From contig NC_134137.1 of NCBI RefSeq assembly GCF_033958435.1, forward strand, positions 122,114,001 through 122,178,000: a stretch of DNA of 64,000 bases, given 5' to 3'. Made by a program: the position numbers and the translations under genes. The first letter of the stretch is position 1. Every line of letters begins with the position of its first letter. Below the pieces are notes generated by a model, which was given only the letters and a program-made list of their open reading frames with translations, ran no database searches and was not told the DNA's origin. The stretch comes from Carettochelys insculpta. Its lineage: Eukaryota; Chordata; Testudines; Carettochelyidae. This document shows, piece by piece, positions 1-11,916 of this stretch.

Positions 1-516
1 CCTTCTTAATCAACTTCGCTGACTTTAAGAAAGTGCTTGATAGTGTCCATAATGATATCTGTGGAATATGGCTAGAAGCTATGGGATACCAGACAAGCTA
101 ATTAATATAACCTTGAGTGTACATGATAGAAGGGGGCGCACAGCAAGATTTGATACAGGCACAGGTGAGTGGTTCGACATATTGATAAGGATATGTGCTA
201 TCACCAGTACTTTTTGCACTGGCAATAGGCTGGGTGATGAAGCAGATATAAAAGGCAACATAGAGGGTGTAAAATGAGAGGTGAGCCCCTTGTCCTGCAC
301 TTTGCCAATGACACTGCTTTACTAAGTATGACAAGTACCAGAATGATTGTACTCATGTTGGAGATAGACTAGGAAGCAGCAAAAGTCAGAATGGAAGCAA
401 ATGGAGATAAACCCAAGATTATAAAGGCAGGAAACGGGACAAAAGATGCAAATGGTGCAGTTGATGGAAAAGAAATCCAAGAGTTCAAGGAGTTCTGCTA
501 CCTCAGAACGTTCATA
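1..516 (+). mobile_element. RTE-like LINE, RT domain remnant (part 1)
   Basis: Conceptual translation across several frames gives blocks of a non-LTR reverse transcriptase: a motif-A-like block (NFADFKKVLDSVHND), then SYGIPDKLIN, then a catalytic-site block (HFADDTALLS) near 298-325, and finally a block ending DGKEIQEFKEFCYL. This order matches the second half of the RT in RTE-like endonuclease/RT LINEs. The GVRQGC-type block between them is not intact and stops interrupt every frame, so it is dead. The element is cut by the window edge on the left and interrupted at 517 by a family F DNA element; it resumes at about 2,402. The clade call is from remembered motif order, not a search. Confidence 0.7.
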
Positions 517-2401
517 GGCCTGTGTCTATACTGCAGCATAAAGTCGATTTTAAGGCAGTTAGCTCAATTTTACGATGACAGTCTCCTCAATGCAAATACC
601 ATTAGGTGGAATTTAGGGGGTGCTGAGGTTGATTTTCTTATGCTGACCGTGCGAATTGGTATAAGACCAACTTCAAATTTAAAAGGTCGGATTAATGCCA
701 GCATGGAAACCGTGTTACTTTAAACAATTTTATTGGCTTCCAGATGTATTCCACATATATCCCACAATGCCCTACAGGTGTATGTTCTGTCTGCTTTCAC
801 CTCCCATGCTTTCCACGAGTGCATGGGAGTCATCAGAAGAGACAGGGTCTCAGTTCAGCTAGCAGACTTGCCCCCACCCCGCAACACCATGTGGCGGCTT
901 GGCTGTTAGGATGAGACAGCGGCACATCAAACAGCAGGGCGACATGTCCTGCCCCGCACAGGCTGAAGGCTTCTCCCTATACTGGGTATAGCAGGAGAGG
1001 CTGCGCTATTTCTGGGGTTCACATTTGTATGGGGGTAGACCCCCCAAAAGGCGCCATGGAATCAGGAGTCTAACTACCACGTGGTTAGCCCTTGACCCAA
1101 TAAAAACATGTGCCTGCAGTGCAGTGCAGACCATGCTTCCGGACAGCAGCATGACCTGGCTTGTGCACGGTGAAGGCTCCAAAGGTGGGAAAGATTTTTG
1201 TGGGCTGGCTCTCGTTGGGGGAAAGTCTGGTGCCTGCACCATGTTAAGTGGAGCCTTTCCAAACCCCCTGGATCAAAAGGCTTGGAGGGGCTGGCCCTGG
1301 CCAAAGCTGTACTATGGGACGTCCCCCCATGTCCTTGTGCCTGCACTATGCTAACAGGAGCCTCTATGGAGCCGGTCTGGGGGGCTGGCCCTGGCCAAAG
1401 CTGCATTGTGGGCTCCTCCCACCCCTGTGCCCCGGCTTCCCAAAGCACGTTGCTTGCGGAAGCTGCACAGTTTCTGCGGTGTTCTCTGTGCTGAATCTCA
1501 CAGGGGGGAAACAGAGACCTGGAGAACAGACACTGTAATATGTGGGATTGACAGCTCCCTAATTTGCTGCCCTGCTCCACTGAATGCAAGAAAATTTACA
1601 GGTTTCCTGAAATGCTCATGGATGATTGTAGCCTGAGCACCTTTGCCGGTCCTTTTGGCACCTGTACAAATTTCTCAAGGTGTTCTTTCCCCAGGGCATC
1701 ATTGAGGTTCCTGTTAGCATGGCGCAGACACCCTAATAGGTGGGACTGACAGCTCTCTGACCTGCTGCCATGCCCAGTGAAAGGCGTTCTTTCCCCAACG
1801 GACCACTGATTTTCAGTGGGAGGGTGGCGGGGAAGAAATCCTAGGCACTAAAAAATGAGTCACTTTGTCTTTCCTTCTCTTCCTCTGAGTGATGCTAACC
1901 ACTGAACACCAATGCCCTCTGGGATTCCCCACTTTTCCTAATTTCCTTCTGAAAATTTGCCGTTTGGCTTCAAAGGGAGTGGAATGAGGGCAACGCACTC
2001 TGGGAAGATGATGCTGGGTGCTATCAGGGCGCATTTGGTTAAAAGGTCTGTGATGCAGATGGCTCAAACAATATCTCATTGGTGAAAGGGACATCTAAAA
2101 ATGGCCTTTTGTTTTGAGGGCAATGCAGGGTGGGAAGATGACATCATACTCCCACAACCACTTGTGGGGAATTTTTTCCTATCATGCAACAGCAAAAAAA
2201 CCCAGAGTGCTACGGGGCTCAGGGAACTATGGAACAAGTTCTCACAATGCACTGCTGCAACAGTCGAACTTTGGTGATTAGTGGGGACACACTAAGTTGA
2301 CTTTGTGGGCAGGTGCAGACACTCAAATTCGACTTTATAAAATCGAGTGTTACAAATTCAACTTTGATAAATTTGGCTTTATTTCATAGGGTAGACATCC
2401 C
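517..2401. mobile_element. Harbinger-like DNA element, family F copy 1
   Basis: The left end reads GGCCTGTGTCTATACTGCAG and continues with CATAAAGTCGATTTTAAGGC. The right end, inverted, reads GGGATGTCTACCCTATGAAA, giving degenerate terminal inverted repeats. A second copy lies at 25,435-27,818: positions 517-745 match 25,435-25,660, and about 1,810-2,401 match about 26,230-26,880, while the centres differ. It splits an RTE-like LINE. No transposase reading frame is visible, so it is non-autonomous. Assignment to PIF/Harbinger is inferred from the GTCTAYAC ends shared with other elements in this window. A clear target duplication is not seen here. Confidence 0.7.
1228..1412. repeat. Imperfect ~100-bp tandem duplication inside family F copy 1
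   Basis: Two adjacent units share the blocks GTGCCTGCAC-ATG followed by GGAGCC, then GGGGCTGGCCCTGGCCAAAG and a TGGG tail. The first unit spans about 1,228-1,320 and the second about 1,337-1,412. The segment is GC-rich and lies in the central part of the element that family F copy 2 does not share. Long open frames here are a by-product of high GC content. Confidence 0.55.
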
Positions 2402-2700
2402 CTTTGATAACAACAGAATGTAGCTGTAATAAAGATATTCTGATGAAATTATGAAAAGCAAACACAGCTTTTGGAAGAATGAGCACACAGTCAAACAGAG
2501 GTGCTCCCACTTAATTAGAGGTTAGACACTGTGCGATTGTTCTGAGTACGGAGCTTTGTGGAACGGAGATTTCGGTGATGACAAAGGCTGTCATACGTGG
2601 CTGAGGAAGTTACTAAAAATTTAATGGAAAGATGAAACAACAAAAGGAAGAGTGAGGGAGCTGTCAGAGCAGGGCATGTTAGAAAGCACCAGACAAGAAA
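2402..2700 (+). mobile_element. RTE-like LINE remnant (part 2, after the insertion)
   Basis: Past the family F insertion, translation gives NKDILMKL, then KANTAFGRM, then a degraded stretch. This corresponds to the region just after the FxYLGS block in RTE-like elements (usually CxxDI followed by RxGKAxxAF). It shows that 1-516 and this segment were once continuous. The 3' boundary cannot be fixed; similarity fades by about 2,700. Confidence 0.55.
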
Positions 2701-4558
2701 TATGTCTCAGGTGGTGGGGCTATGCACACACTATGTAAGACAGGAAACACACAAAGTAAACCCTGAACTGAACACCCAAGGGAGGACAGAGATGACAAGC
2801 AGGAACTGTCAGAAGACAGTAACACAGGACACTGAATGTGTGGTTTCAACTCTCACGGAAAGCAGCAGCAATCACAGTCAGTGGAGGAACTGGATTTCCC
2901 ACTGTATCTGAAGCACAGGAGGACCTGAGGTCTTAGCTAAGAATATTAGGTCAGACTTACAATTGTATCTTACCTGCAGCATACTCATCCAAACAGCCCA
3001 CACAAACCCAACCACATAAAAATAGCAACAGCTCTTCCTACACTGGGAAAGGCTTTAGCGTTTCTTAAGACAATTTTTTTTCTCACTAGCTGAAGAGTTG
3101 ATGTTTTCTTGGCTCAAAATGCAAGCCAGAGAGAAGTTGCTCATTCACATACTTAGCATGGGAATGGCTCTACAGTACCTTCAATGATTCAGGACTTTTC
3201 AAACAAGAAGAACAGCACATTGCATCTATATCCCATGTGTGTGGCTCCATTATCTAAAAGCTATTAGCAAAACAACGTTTGTGCGAAGACTTCAGTACAG
3301 ATTTTTCCCAGTTGCCAGCAATACTCTAGTAACATTAGAATGTATATAATTGTTTGCAATCCATTAAACGGGCAAGAAATAATTTTTAGAAATCCCTGAG
3401 TTTAAATTTCTGTTTATGGGAAAACTAACATTTTTAGACAAAAACTGCAAAAGATGTTTATATTTTAGGAAGCTTGATTTTTTTTAAATGCAGTGGTATT
3501 TCCAGCACCTGATGGTTTAATCTTTTCATCCAGATCCATCACACAGAGTGACTCATTAGCTGCAATTTACTGACACACACAATCTTCACAAAGACGATTA
3601 AGAACCACTTTAAAGTCTAAATCCTGCTGACAGCGTAGACCGACACCCTCTCATACACACATCCTAGCCCGCCTGCTACCAGAAGGCATGTAATCAGCTC
3701 AGCCTTGATAAGTGTTCAGCAGGTTGAGGAGACAGTGTGCTACAACACTGACCTGAACCTCTGACAGGCTCTGAATACTGAAGAGGTCAAAAAGCCACTC
3801 ACACACTTACACATCAAACTGTCCTCCCTTCTAAAGCAGGACAGCTCTCTGTAGATGAAGGCTCCCATTAAGAACAGGCTAGCTTTTCCCTTACTTCAGC
3901 TGAAACAAACCCATCATCATTCTGATGTTATAAAGCAAGAGTTTATAGAAAAACCAAGGAAAACATGATGAAAGATACAAGCATCCAAAATGCAAATGAG
4001 GCTTTTATACCATTCCACTTAAATCCTTTAGGGAAGATTATCTGCACTACATGGATCAAAGTTATGCCTCAAGGGTCTTTCAGCGTTTTCATTCCTCAGA
4101 TCACAAGGATCCTTGGTGCATTTACAGGTAATACTTTGACAAGACTATATCTTTGCCTAATGCCCAAAAAATCATTGCCTCCACCCAATCCCAATAGTTT
4201 CTTGAACAGTGAGTTTAAATGATATTCCCTCTCAGAACTCCACAAACGATTAAACCAAATGTTATGCAAGTCTGAAGGTGACTTAGGTTTGAAGCTCGGT
4301 GCCATTTCCAGTTGTAGAGAAACACTCAGGATGAAAAACAGGGATTACACTCTGTTCTCAGTTACCCATGTGGATTATGTTCATTACTATTATTATTTCT
4401 ATTGCAGTAGCACACAAAAGCCTCACCAAGGAGTCTAGCACAGTGAAGACCTTACCGGACTGGTGCTTTTGGGAACTACCACCCAACAAATCAAATAAAC
4501 AGCAGCAGCAAGTAACAGGAAGAAGGAATGACTATCCATAGCTCAGACAGAATCAGTA
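2701..4558. other. Unassigned AT-rich DNA, no gene seen
   Basis: No open frame with recognisable protein features, no terminal inverted repeats and no RNA gene could be supported. The short frames at 2,702-2,911 and 3,965-4,222 look random. Confidence 0.6.
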
Positions 4559-4900
4559 GGCTGGGTCTACACTTGCCCCCAACTTCGAAGGGGGCATGTT
4601 AATCAGGGCGATGGGAGATTACTCATGAAGTGCTGTGGTGAATACACAGCACTTCATTGGCTAATTCTCTCCCCCTCCCAGCAACTTCAAAGCGTCAAAC
4701 TTCAAAGTGCTGGCATGCATGTAGCCACGGGCACTTCACAGTGCCCACACTACTCTGAAGTGCCTTTACTCCTCAAAATTTTGACACTTCGAAGTAGCCG
4801 CAGGGGAGAATTAGCCTAATAAAGTGCTGCATATTCACTGCAGCACTTCATTAGTAACCTCCTGTCACCCTGATTAACATGCCCCTTCGAAGCCATTACT
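4559..4900. mobile_element. Palindromic Harbinger-like element, family K copy 1
   Basis: It opens with GGCTGGGTCTACACTTGCCC and folds back on itself. The left arm (CTTCGAAGGGGGCATGTTAA, then GAAGTGCTG...CAGCACTTCATT) is mirrored on the right by CAGCACTTCATTAGTAACC and TTAACATGCCCCTTCGAAG. The outer 30 bp of the right arm are lost or diverged. The centre has short CTTCAAAG and TTCGAAG boxes. It is non-coding. Family K copy 2 lies at 53,841-54,051. Confidence 0.75.
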
Positions 4901-6976
4901 GAAGAAAGCTCACGGGCTCTTAGACTAACCCCAGAAGAGCAGCTCACCAGTGGATTGGGGAGGCAACCCAGTCAGCGGTACCAGGAGTCGACAGATGTTG
5001 GAGAGAAACACAACTCTGGCTGAGCCTCATCTTCCTTCCTTCTTCCCACCTGGCTGCTGCTCTATCATCCATGGCCGCTACCCAGTCTTACCTGCTTTCC
5101 TTTTGGCCTAAGACTGAGGTTTCTGTGAGATTGCTCAGGCCTTCCTCCAAAACATCAGGAACTGTTGGCAAATGGAGAATTGGCAAGTCTTCCTCTAGTT
5201 ACACTTGTGCAACGCTATTGACCTAGCATGCCCTAGATTACCTGAGAAATGCATTCTTAGTGCTCTAAAAGGAAAGAAAATCAAGATTTTTCTCAACTAT
5301 TGTGAACTTCAAGGGGGAAATTTATTTCATCCATATTTGCTCTTAATAAAAATACTATATCCTTGCAATCCCTCCGTTACAAATGGCTGCAGTATTTTAG
5401 AATATTGCACTCAGAATTCACAGGATAGAAGTCCTTACCATTGTTCATGGCTTGATTCTGAATTCACTCATACCAACCTAAATTAGGAGCTACTCTACTG
5501 AACTTAATGAAATTACCCCCGATTTGCGCTGATTGACACAACATGTGGTCTGTGTCTCCTATGCTGTTGCTACACCACACATAATACTTGAAAAAATTAA
5601 CACATGGAAAATGTTTATGTTGAGAATGCTTTGTTAACTGCTATACTCTGTAAAATAACCCAAACTGTCATAACTCCACGGCCAGGCATTTTGGGCAGAT
5701 TTAAAGTGGTAAGTCTCTAAATTTTTTAAAATAAACAGATGCTCTCCCGGCAAAGATTTTCACTACCGGAAAACAAGTGAAATCAGAAATAAATGTGGAC
5801 TTTAGCAATACAAAAAGGCTGAACAACAGAACAGGATAATACCAATGTACATCTTCTGAGTTAATTTCGTACCTAATATTTCTTGCTGCCATCATGATTT
5901 AATAATTCATTCACTGAGTGTCGGTAAGACTCTCCAGCTGCAGAACTAAATGGCTCTCACCAAGTTTTGAAAAATGTACTCCACACCTACTAGACAGATG
6001 ACTAAATCTACTAACCAAAAAGGAAGAACCTTACACTAATGGTATGAAAATTGGTGGGTAAATTTCATTACACCTCATCCCTATTCAGTCTCCCTTTCCC
6101 CCAGCCCCTGACTTTGTGCCAGTCTTTATGAGGGGAGTGAGGCCTGAAGTATACGGCATTGGTGCCAGATTATTAAAGGTGCCTAAAGATGCAAACAGAT
6201 TTACCTTTAAGAATTAGCCCCTTAGTGACTTAGTAGTGGGGTTAAGTATGGGAGCAGTAAATTGTATACTATAAAGCCACTATGAACAAGATTATAAACA
6301 CATTTAGTATTTTGTTGACACCAAAACCACTCAAGCTTTGCTTTCACAGAATTTTTATGATGCCATCAGAATGCCTCAGAGTAGTTATTCACAGTTACAT
6401 ACATGTTGCCTCAAAGTATTTAAGGTCAGTTATATATATCTTCCAGTCTTCTTGTGCAGCTTATATATACATATGTACACACCTTGAAATGAAAGAGTCA
6501 ACGTAATGTGGTCTTTGTTCAAGGGGCCTCCTCTTTGGTGTCTGGCAGTATTTCCAAGACCTTTAAATAGAGCTCTGCAAACCCACAGATATCTGCTTCA
6601 CAGACGTATGCCAGCTTCCTTTGCAGAGCTGCTGCAGTAAGCTGCGAACACCTGATTGTCTGAGTTGGTAATATTTCAGGAATGAAAACTGTGAGATAGC
6701 TGCAGGCCTGAGAATCAACTCAGTGTGATACCAACTGACAGCTCTAAGTCTAACAGCATGCTGAGGATCCCTAGCTTGCACAGTTGAGAGCTAGTTCACT
6801 GAATGTCAATGGGGAAGGAAGGGAAGCTAATACGTAATATCTCTATTACCATAGTCCTCCCACCACCTTTCTCTCTTCTTTCCCTTGAATATTAAAATCC
6901 AGTGAGTTGCCCACATACTGTCTTGAATGGACCTATTTCAGCTGTAAAAATGTGTAAATGGAAGAGGAGTTTGCTA
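4901..6976. other. Unassigned AT-rich DNA, no gene seen
   Basis: Nothing recognisable was found. The segment is mixed unique-looking sequence without a coding signature or obvious repeat boundaries. Confidence 0.6.
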
Positions 6977-7299
6977 TAGGGTGACCATATCTCCCTGTCC
7001 CAAATAAGGGACAGGGAGATACGTGGGCGGAGGAGGGGCGCTCCAGCAAGCCCAGGGGAGCCAGGAAGGAGGCTGCAGCCACCGGTGCTCCCCAGGAACC
7101 CCGGGGAAGTGTCATCTGCCAGTACTCCCCCTCCACCCTGCTCCTCTGAGGCTCCCACGGAGCTGCTGGCGGAAAAGGTCAGCGGGGGGGCAGCCCAAAT
7201 ATGGGACAATTAATCCCTTTTAAAAAATAAGTAGGGATGCCTTTTTGGCATCCCAAATACACGACTGTCCCATCTAAAACGGGATGGAGGGTCGCCCTA
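6977..7299. mobile_element. Short hAT-like DNA element
   Basis: Terminal inverted repeats are TAGGGTGACCATATCTCC on the left and, inverted from the right, TAGGGCGACCCTCCATCC. The flanking octamers GTTTGCTA (6,969-6,976) and ATTTGCCA (7,300-7,307) agree at six of eight positions, as expected for an aged 8-bp hAT target duplication. The GC-rich centre has no transposase. A further inner inverted repeat, CTCCCTGTCCC / GGGACAGGGAG, lies at 6,991-7,019. Confidence 0.75.
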
Positions 7300-9489
7300 A
7301 TTTGCCAGTAAAAGGGTGCATGCATTCAGAAATGATGGATAAGTTGTAGTGGTGGAGTTCTCTGTGTCAGCTATTAAGAGTATGACAATTACTCAAGTGC
7401 AAGAACCTGACAGTAGATATAGCACAAATATAAACCACTGCAGGATAAACAGAAATATGTCCCCTTAGATATTTCTACAGCTCTGAATATGCTGTAGGCA
7501 GACCAAGACTTTACTGATAACATTAACAGTTAAACATGAGAGGTACAAGAAGACAAATCAGTTAATGCAAGTAACTGCAGTTAATAAATTACCAAATTGG
7601 GTTCATTATACATAGGCAGATAACCAGAAAGGGAGGGGTTTAGAGTTGAAAAATTCTTATTTGTTGTGCAAAATCAAGTTGAAAAAAATCAAACCCTATG
7701 AAAAATTATGACTGATAACATTGCTAATTCAGACATTAAATAAATTCATGTTAAAATAAAAAATGCTAGTTTGAAAAGACCATTTTTTCAGACAATTTCA
7801 GCAGAACTTCCAAAGTGTTGATTACTTTGGAAAGTTCCTGAAGATTAAATTCTTGAAAACAATTAATCTGACTTAACGATGTCCAGAAGAGAAGACAGGA
7901 GACTGTTGCTTAAAGGAGAGCAAGCACATTAATTTTGGACCAAATTCTATATAAAAGGCATTATAGCAGCTTCAGATATTCCTTTCTAAGTTTGCTTGCA
8001 TTAACCTTGTTAGAGATAATTATCAACGGCAACATCTTCTTCTCTGAACTCCCGTCATTTGCAGAGGCCATCTTCATGCATTAGCTATATAAATTAAAAT
8101 AACCTGCATTTGTAAACTGAGACTTGGCCTGGAGTTTTATCCTGAATGTAGACAAACTCTATATGTGGCTAGAATTGCTAATGAGTGAAAAAGTTTAAAG
8201 CCAGAAATAACATGTGTTCAGCATACAGATATACAAATATGAGAAGTATTGCTAAAATCATTGTTAAACAGGGTGACTGACTCAGTACGGTGTCCAGAGG
8301 AAACTGAAAAAATCTGCCTGGGAGCACAAGACAAATTAGAGGCATCTCATCAAATTTTCAGGAACACCTCAGAGACTAAGTCCTATTTCCAAAAATGACT
8401 CAATTACTTCATGGACCAAAGTTCATTGAAAATCAGTGAGACAGCAGACTGCAGCCTCTTATACTACAAAAATCAACTGTAATGTAAGTAAAAGTTACAT
8501 AGAACAATGTAAAGTTTGCCAGAAGAAAAGCAATTACAATTTCCATCTGCATCGTTACACAAATTGTTAACAAATTTGTAAATCACAATCATCTTACTCC
8601 AGATGATGCAATCTGTGTAATAGGAAGCACCCTTTCTTTGAGTATTACTTTGAGCATCTTTTGCTCACCGTGTGGAGTTTACCATCAGCATATTCTTTCT
8701 TTTATTAGGCACATGAAGCTGGGATAACACACAAGTCTTTCACCACTGGAGACCTGGATTCAGTTCCTGGCTTAGATGACAAGTGATAATGAGTTTGGTT
8801 ATTGAATCTCCAGGGAACATTTGTTCACATTAGTAAACCACCACACAATTTGGCAAAATGCATCAGTAGGTGCTAAGAAAAGACTATGGGCAAAATTCTC
8901 AAATGACTTGCAATTTATGCATTTCAGCTCAGTCGGTGGGCCAAACTCATACCTGGTCTAACCTTTTTTGACCTTAGAAAAATCTTGCACGGTTTGCAAA
9001 AATGCTGAATTTGGCTTCGGGACTATAACAGAAGCCTGGATGCTAGAGCTCAAGAGCAAGGTGCACAGACACAGGTGATTGGGGAAAATATAAACAGGAT
9101 CTGCTTTCCTGTCTTTTGTCACGCCTGAAACTTTACTATTAATGTTTTACTTTAATTAACAATCACATGAGAAGCTTTTCTGCAGCCTTAGGGTTTGCAA
9201 AACAGCAATGCAACTAAAAATGAGCCATAGCCTAAAAAATACAAGACTGTTAAAAACCATGAGATTTTAATTTTTTTTCTAAAGCCTGGGTTCTTTTTAT
9301 TTTGTTTGCTCCTTTAGGGCTCACAATTTCAAGCCTTTCACCATAGCTGAAAGAGCTCGAAATGCTTAAAATGAGCTGAGAGTCATATATAATCTTCTGA
9401 CTCCATACACTGGGGCATTGAGGAAAGACATCAAATATTTGCAAAATTACATTAGATATGCATGTTTGGCCTGGTTTTCATGTACACCG
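7300..9489. other. Unassigned AT-rich DNA, no gene seen
   Basis: About 2.2 kb without open frames above 60 codons on the plus strand and no recognised repeat. It may hold conserved non-coding sequence, but that needs comparison with other genomes. Confidence 0.6.
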
Positions 9490-9910
9490 TAGGGATGTAA
9501 ATACTTCTTTAAAAAAGTTAACCAGTTAAACCATTGAAATTATACTGTTTGACTAGTTAACTAAAGGGTGGTGCAGAGCAGCTGGGTTCCTGTGCCAGGG
9601 CTGGGGCCATCATGCCGGGGGTCCTGCCAGCCAGCCTGCTATGAGCAGAGGGCTCCTCTGGCCTGCCCTCCATGGGCAGGGCTGCTCCAGCTTGGCCAAC
9701 GTGCTGCACTGCAAGTTGGGGGCTGGGGGAATGGGGTGGCTGGGCCCACCATGCCATGGCTGGGTTTGTGCCGGCTGGGCACAACAGGCCACAGCTTGGG
9801 GCAATGGGGGCTGCTCCCTCCAAGCCTGGCCCTTCAGTTAACCAGTCACCAGGAAAGCATGCCAGTAAGGCTAATGTTTAGGGGGTAACTGGTCAACTTT
9901 TTAATCCCTA
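9490..9910. mobile_element. hAT-like DNA element with GC-rich core
   Basis: The left end is TAGGGATGTAAATAC, with AAAAAAGTTAACCAGTTA just inside; the right end inverted is TAGGGATTAAAAAGTTGACC. The flanking octamers GTACACCG and GGACACAG agree at six of eight positions, supporting an 8-bp hAT duplication. The core at 9,575-9,840 is GC-rich, which alone explains the overlapping open frames there. No transposase is present. Confidence 0.78.
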
Positions 9911-10445
9911 GGACACAGCACATTGTTCATAATAAAGACCTGATACACGGAGTGCTATTAAGAAACCCAGTATAATTTCCTGGCTGCAACCACCTGATGT
10001 TGTATGAGGTGAACTAAAGGTTAATAGGTGAGACCCACTGACTAGTTTCACAGATTTAAGGGTCAGCAACTTGCAGAATCAAGCCCATAATGATGAATAA
10101 CATACGGCAGAGTCTTTTCCTGTTCCAACAAGAATATCAGCACATTACTTTGTCTGTGGGTGGAGTTTGGCTGTTGCATAAATCTGGAGTGAAATGATGT
10201 GTCAGCTGACTCCAATTCTTTTTTTGGCACATGAGCCTCCCAGGAAGGATTGTAAGGAATCTGCCTAATCATTGGGGTATTTTATGAATAAAAGGATAAA
10301 GTTTGCTTTTCTTTGAATAAGGAAGTAGGGTGATTCCTCCTACAACAACCAAATATATATATGAAAAAAACATTAGGGAAAAAGAAAAAAATATTAAAAA
10401 GTGCTGTCTAATGGACATTCCAAAGTAAGATGCCAGTGAATAGTA
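9911..10445. other. Unassigned DNA, no gene seen
   Basis: Unique-looking sequence between a hAT element and a SINE; no coding or repeat signature was recognised. Confidence 0.55.
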
Positions 10446-10607
10446 ACAGAGAGGTAGCTGTGTTAGTCTGTCCTCTAACAAAACAAAGCAGCCGAAACGT
10501 AGTACTTTAAAGACTAACAAAATGAGTGGGTCTATCCCACGAAAGCTCATCACTGAATAAAACGTTTTGTTAGTCTTTAAAGTGCCACATTTCTGCTGCT
10601 TTGTTTG
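10446..10607. mobile_element. Foldback pair of Cry-type turtle SINEs
   Basis: A plus-strand SINE head (GAGAGGTAGCTGTGTTAGTC) runs to AAAGACTAACAAAATG at about 10,524. It joins directly to a minus-strand segment of the same SINE (GTGGGTCTATCCCACGAAAG, then TTTTGTTAGTCTTTAAAG, then GCTGCTTTGTTT) ending near 10,607. The arms 10,479-10,522 and 10,565-10,607 are inverted repeats of about 43 bp with a 42-bp loop. The family is known from cryptodiran turtles as a tRNA-derived Pol III SINE. The inverted join is unusual compared with the normal order seen at 56,387. Confidence 0.85.
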
Positions 10608-10912
10608 ACAGTGAATAAGTTCATCATCGAAACAGATATTATTCAAATTAGAATTCAAAGGTTGCCTGGCACAAGGAAACAATCCCATCTCAGTGAGCCA
10701 TTTTGGACTTGAGTTTCAAAGCATTTTGTTGCCTGAGATGCTCAAAGAAAAATAAGTGAACCTGGAATTCCATTTCACAGACTGTGATAGTCAGCCAATT
10801 CACCGCGTACATTCCACTGTGACAGAGATTGGGCAGACCACTAAGCTTCGTTCCTTTCACCACAGCTCTTAAATTTCACCTGTGACCACAGGGGCTTAGG
10901 CAGTAGGAAATA
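10608..10912. other. Unassigned DNA, no gene seen
   Basis: Short unique-looking spacer between the foldback SINE and a Tigger-like element. Confidence 0.5.
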
Positions 10913-11326
10913 CAGTAAACTCTTGAAGTACGTGCCTTCGAGTTGTGCATAACTCGCTTTAACACAAGTTAAGCACAACCTGAAGTTGCTCTGTGGCTGT
11001 CAGCCTGCCTAGCTGCCTGCAGGCTAAAAGCCTTCTCCTTGCCTGCTCTGAGCAGGCAGCCACGCAGGCTAAGAGCTCCTTCTCCTTGCCTCCCCCCACT
11101 GGCGCTGATGTCAGGCTGACAGCAGAGTGGCTGATGGAAGGGAGGGAGAAGCAGTCAGGAAACTGACCAGCCCTGGTGGGCTGGTCAGTTTCCTGGGTCC
11201 TGCAAGCAGTGGGGATCTGGAAAGCAAGCGGCAGCCTGCGTCCTGGCTCTCCACCCCAACCTGCATGAAAATTTGAGTTACACGGGGTTGCAGGAACGCA
11301 ACCCCCACATATCTTGGATTCTACTG
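10913..11326. mobile_element. pogo/Tigger-like (Tc1/mariner) non-autonomous element
   Basis: The ends are CAGTAAACTCTTGAAG and, inverted, CAGTAGAATCCAAGATATG, flanked on each side by a TA dinucleotide (10,911-10,912 and 11,327-11,328). CAGT ends plus a TA duplication are typical of pogo/Tigger elements. The subterminal parts are also inverted: AGTTGTGCATAACTCG against CGAGTTACAC-like sequence. The GC-rich centre carries only accidental open frames on the minus strand. Confidence 0.75.
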
Positions 11327-11916
11327 TATACATTTAAGATAGAAATATGGGTCAGAAAGAATGTTACAGCTTCACTAAATCTATCAAGATATGAAATAAT
11401 GTAGACAGTGTTAGAGAAACATTTGCTTTTATTTTGTTTTAAAGGAGGATGCCAAAGATTCCAAGAACATGATAAAGTGACAGAGGTAGACATCTGTTGC
11501 CTAGTTTGGCTCTTCTCTCCTGTTCTCCAGACTACTATTAAAGTCTGCTTCCGTCTGATGTAGTCCTTCAGAAATGTGCAAGCCTGTCTGCTCAAATATT
11601 CTACCAGCAGGAAAGCTACACCAGCTCCATCTTCATCAAAACCCATCATAAACCTTAAACATGCCAGAGAATGCCAGTGAAATGCCAAGGAAAGAGGAGT
11701 TTGTCTTTGTCTCTTGCAGACAACAGACATAATGAGCCATGAATCCTTTCACAATCAAGTACAAGTATGATAGTTTATTGCTAGTTGCAGAAGTATTAAT
11801 AGCTGATATTCTCATGGATGGAGCTTTCCTGCTTCAAAGAGAAAACAATTTCAGACTCTTTCCCGAAGGATATGCTCTTCCAAAAACATTAACTGCAATA
11901 TGAATCCCCTCACTGA
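11327..11916. other. Unassigned DNA, no gene seen
   Basis: The minus-strand frame at 11,278-11,730 (150 codons) has no recognised domain and runs into the Tigger-like element, so it is not called a gene. Confidence 0.5.

Noticed and set aside
1074..1589. 171-codon minus-strand frame
   Set aside because: It lies in the GC-rich, tandemly repeated centre of family F copy 1; no domain, and not conserved in copy 2.
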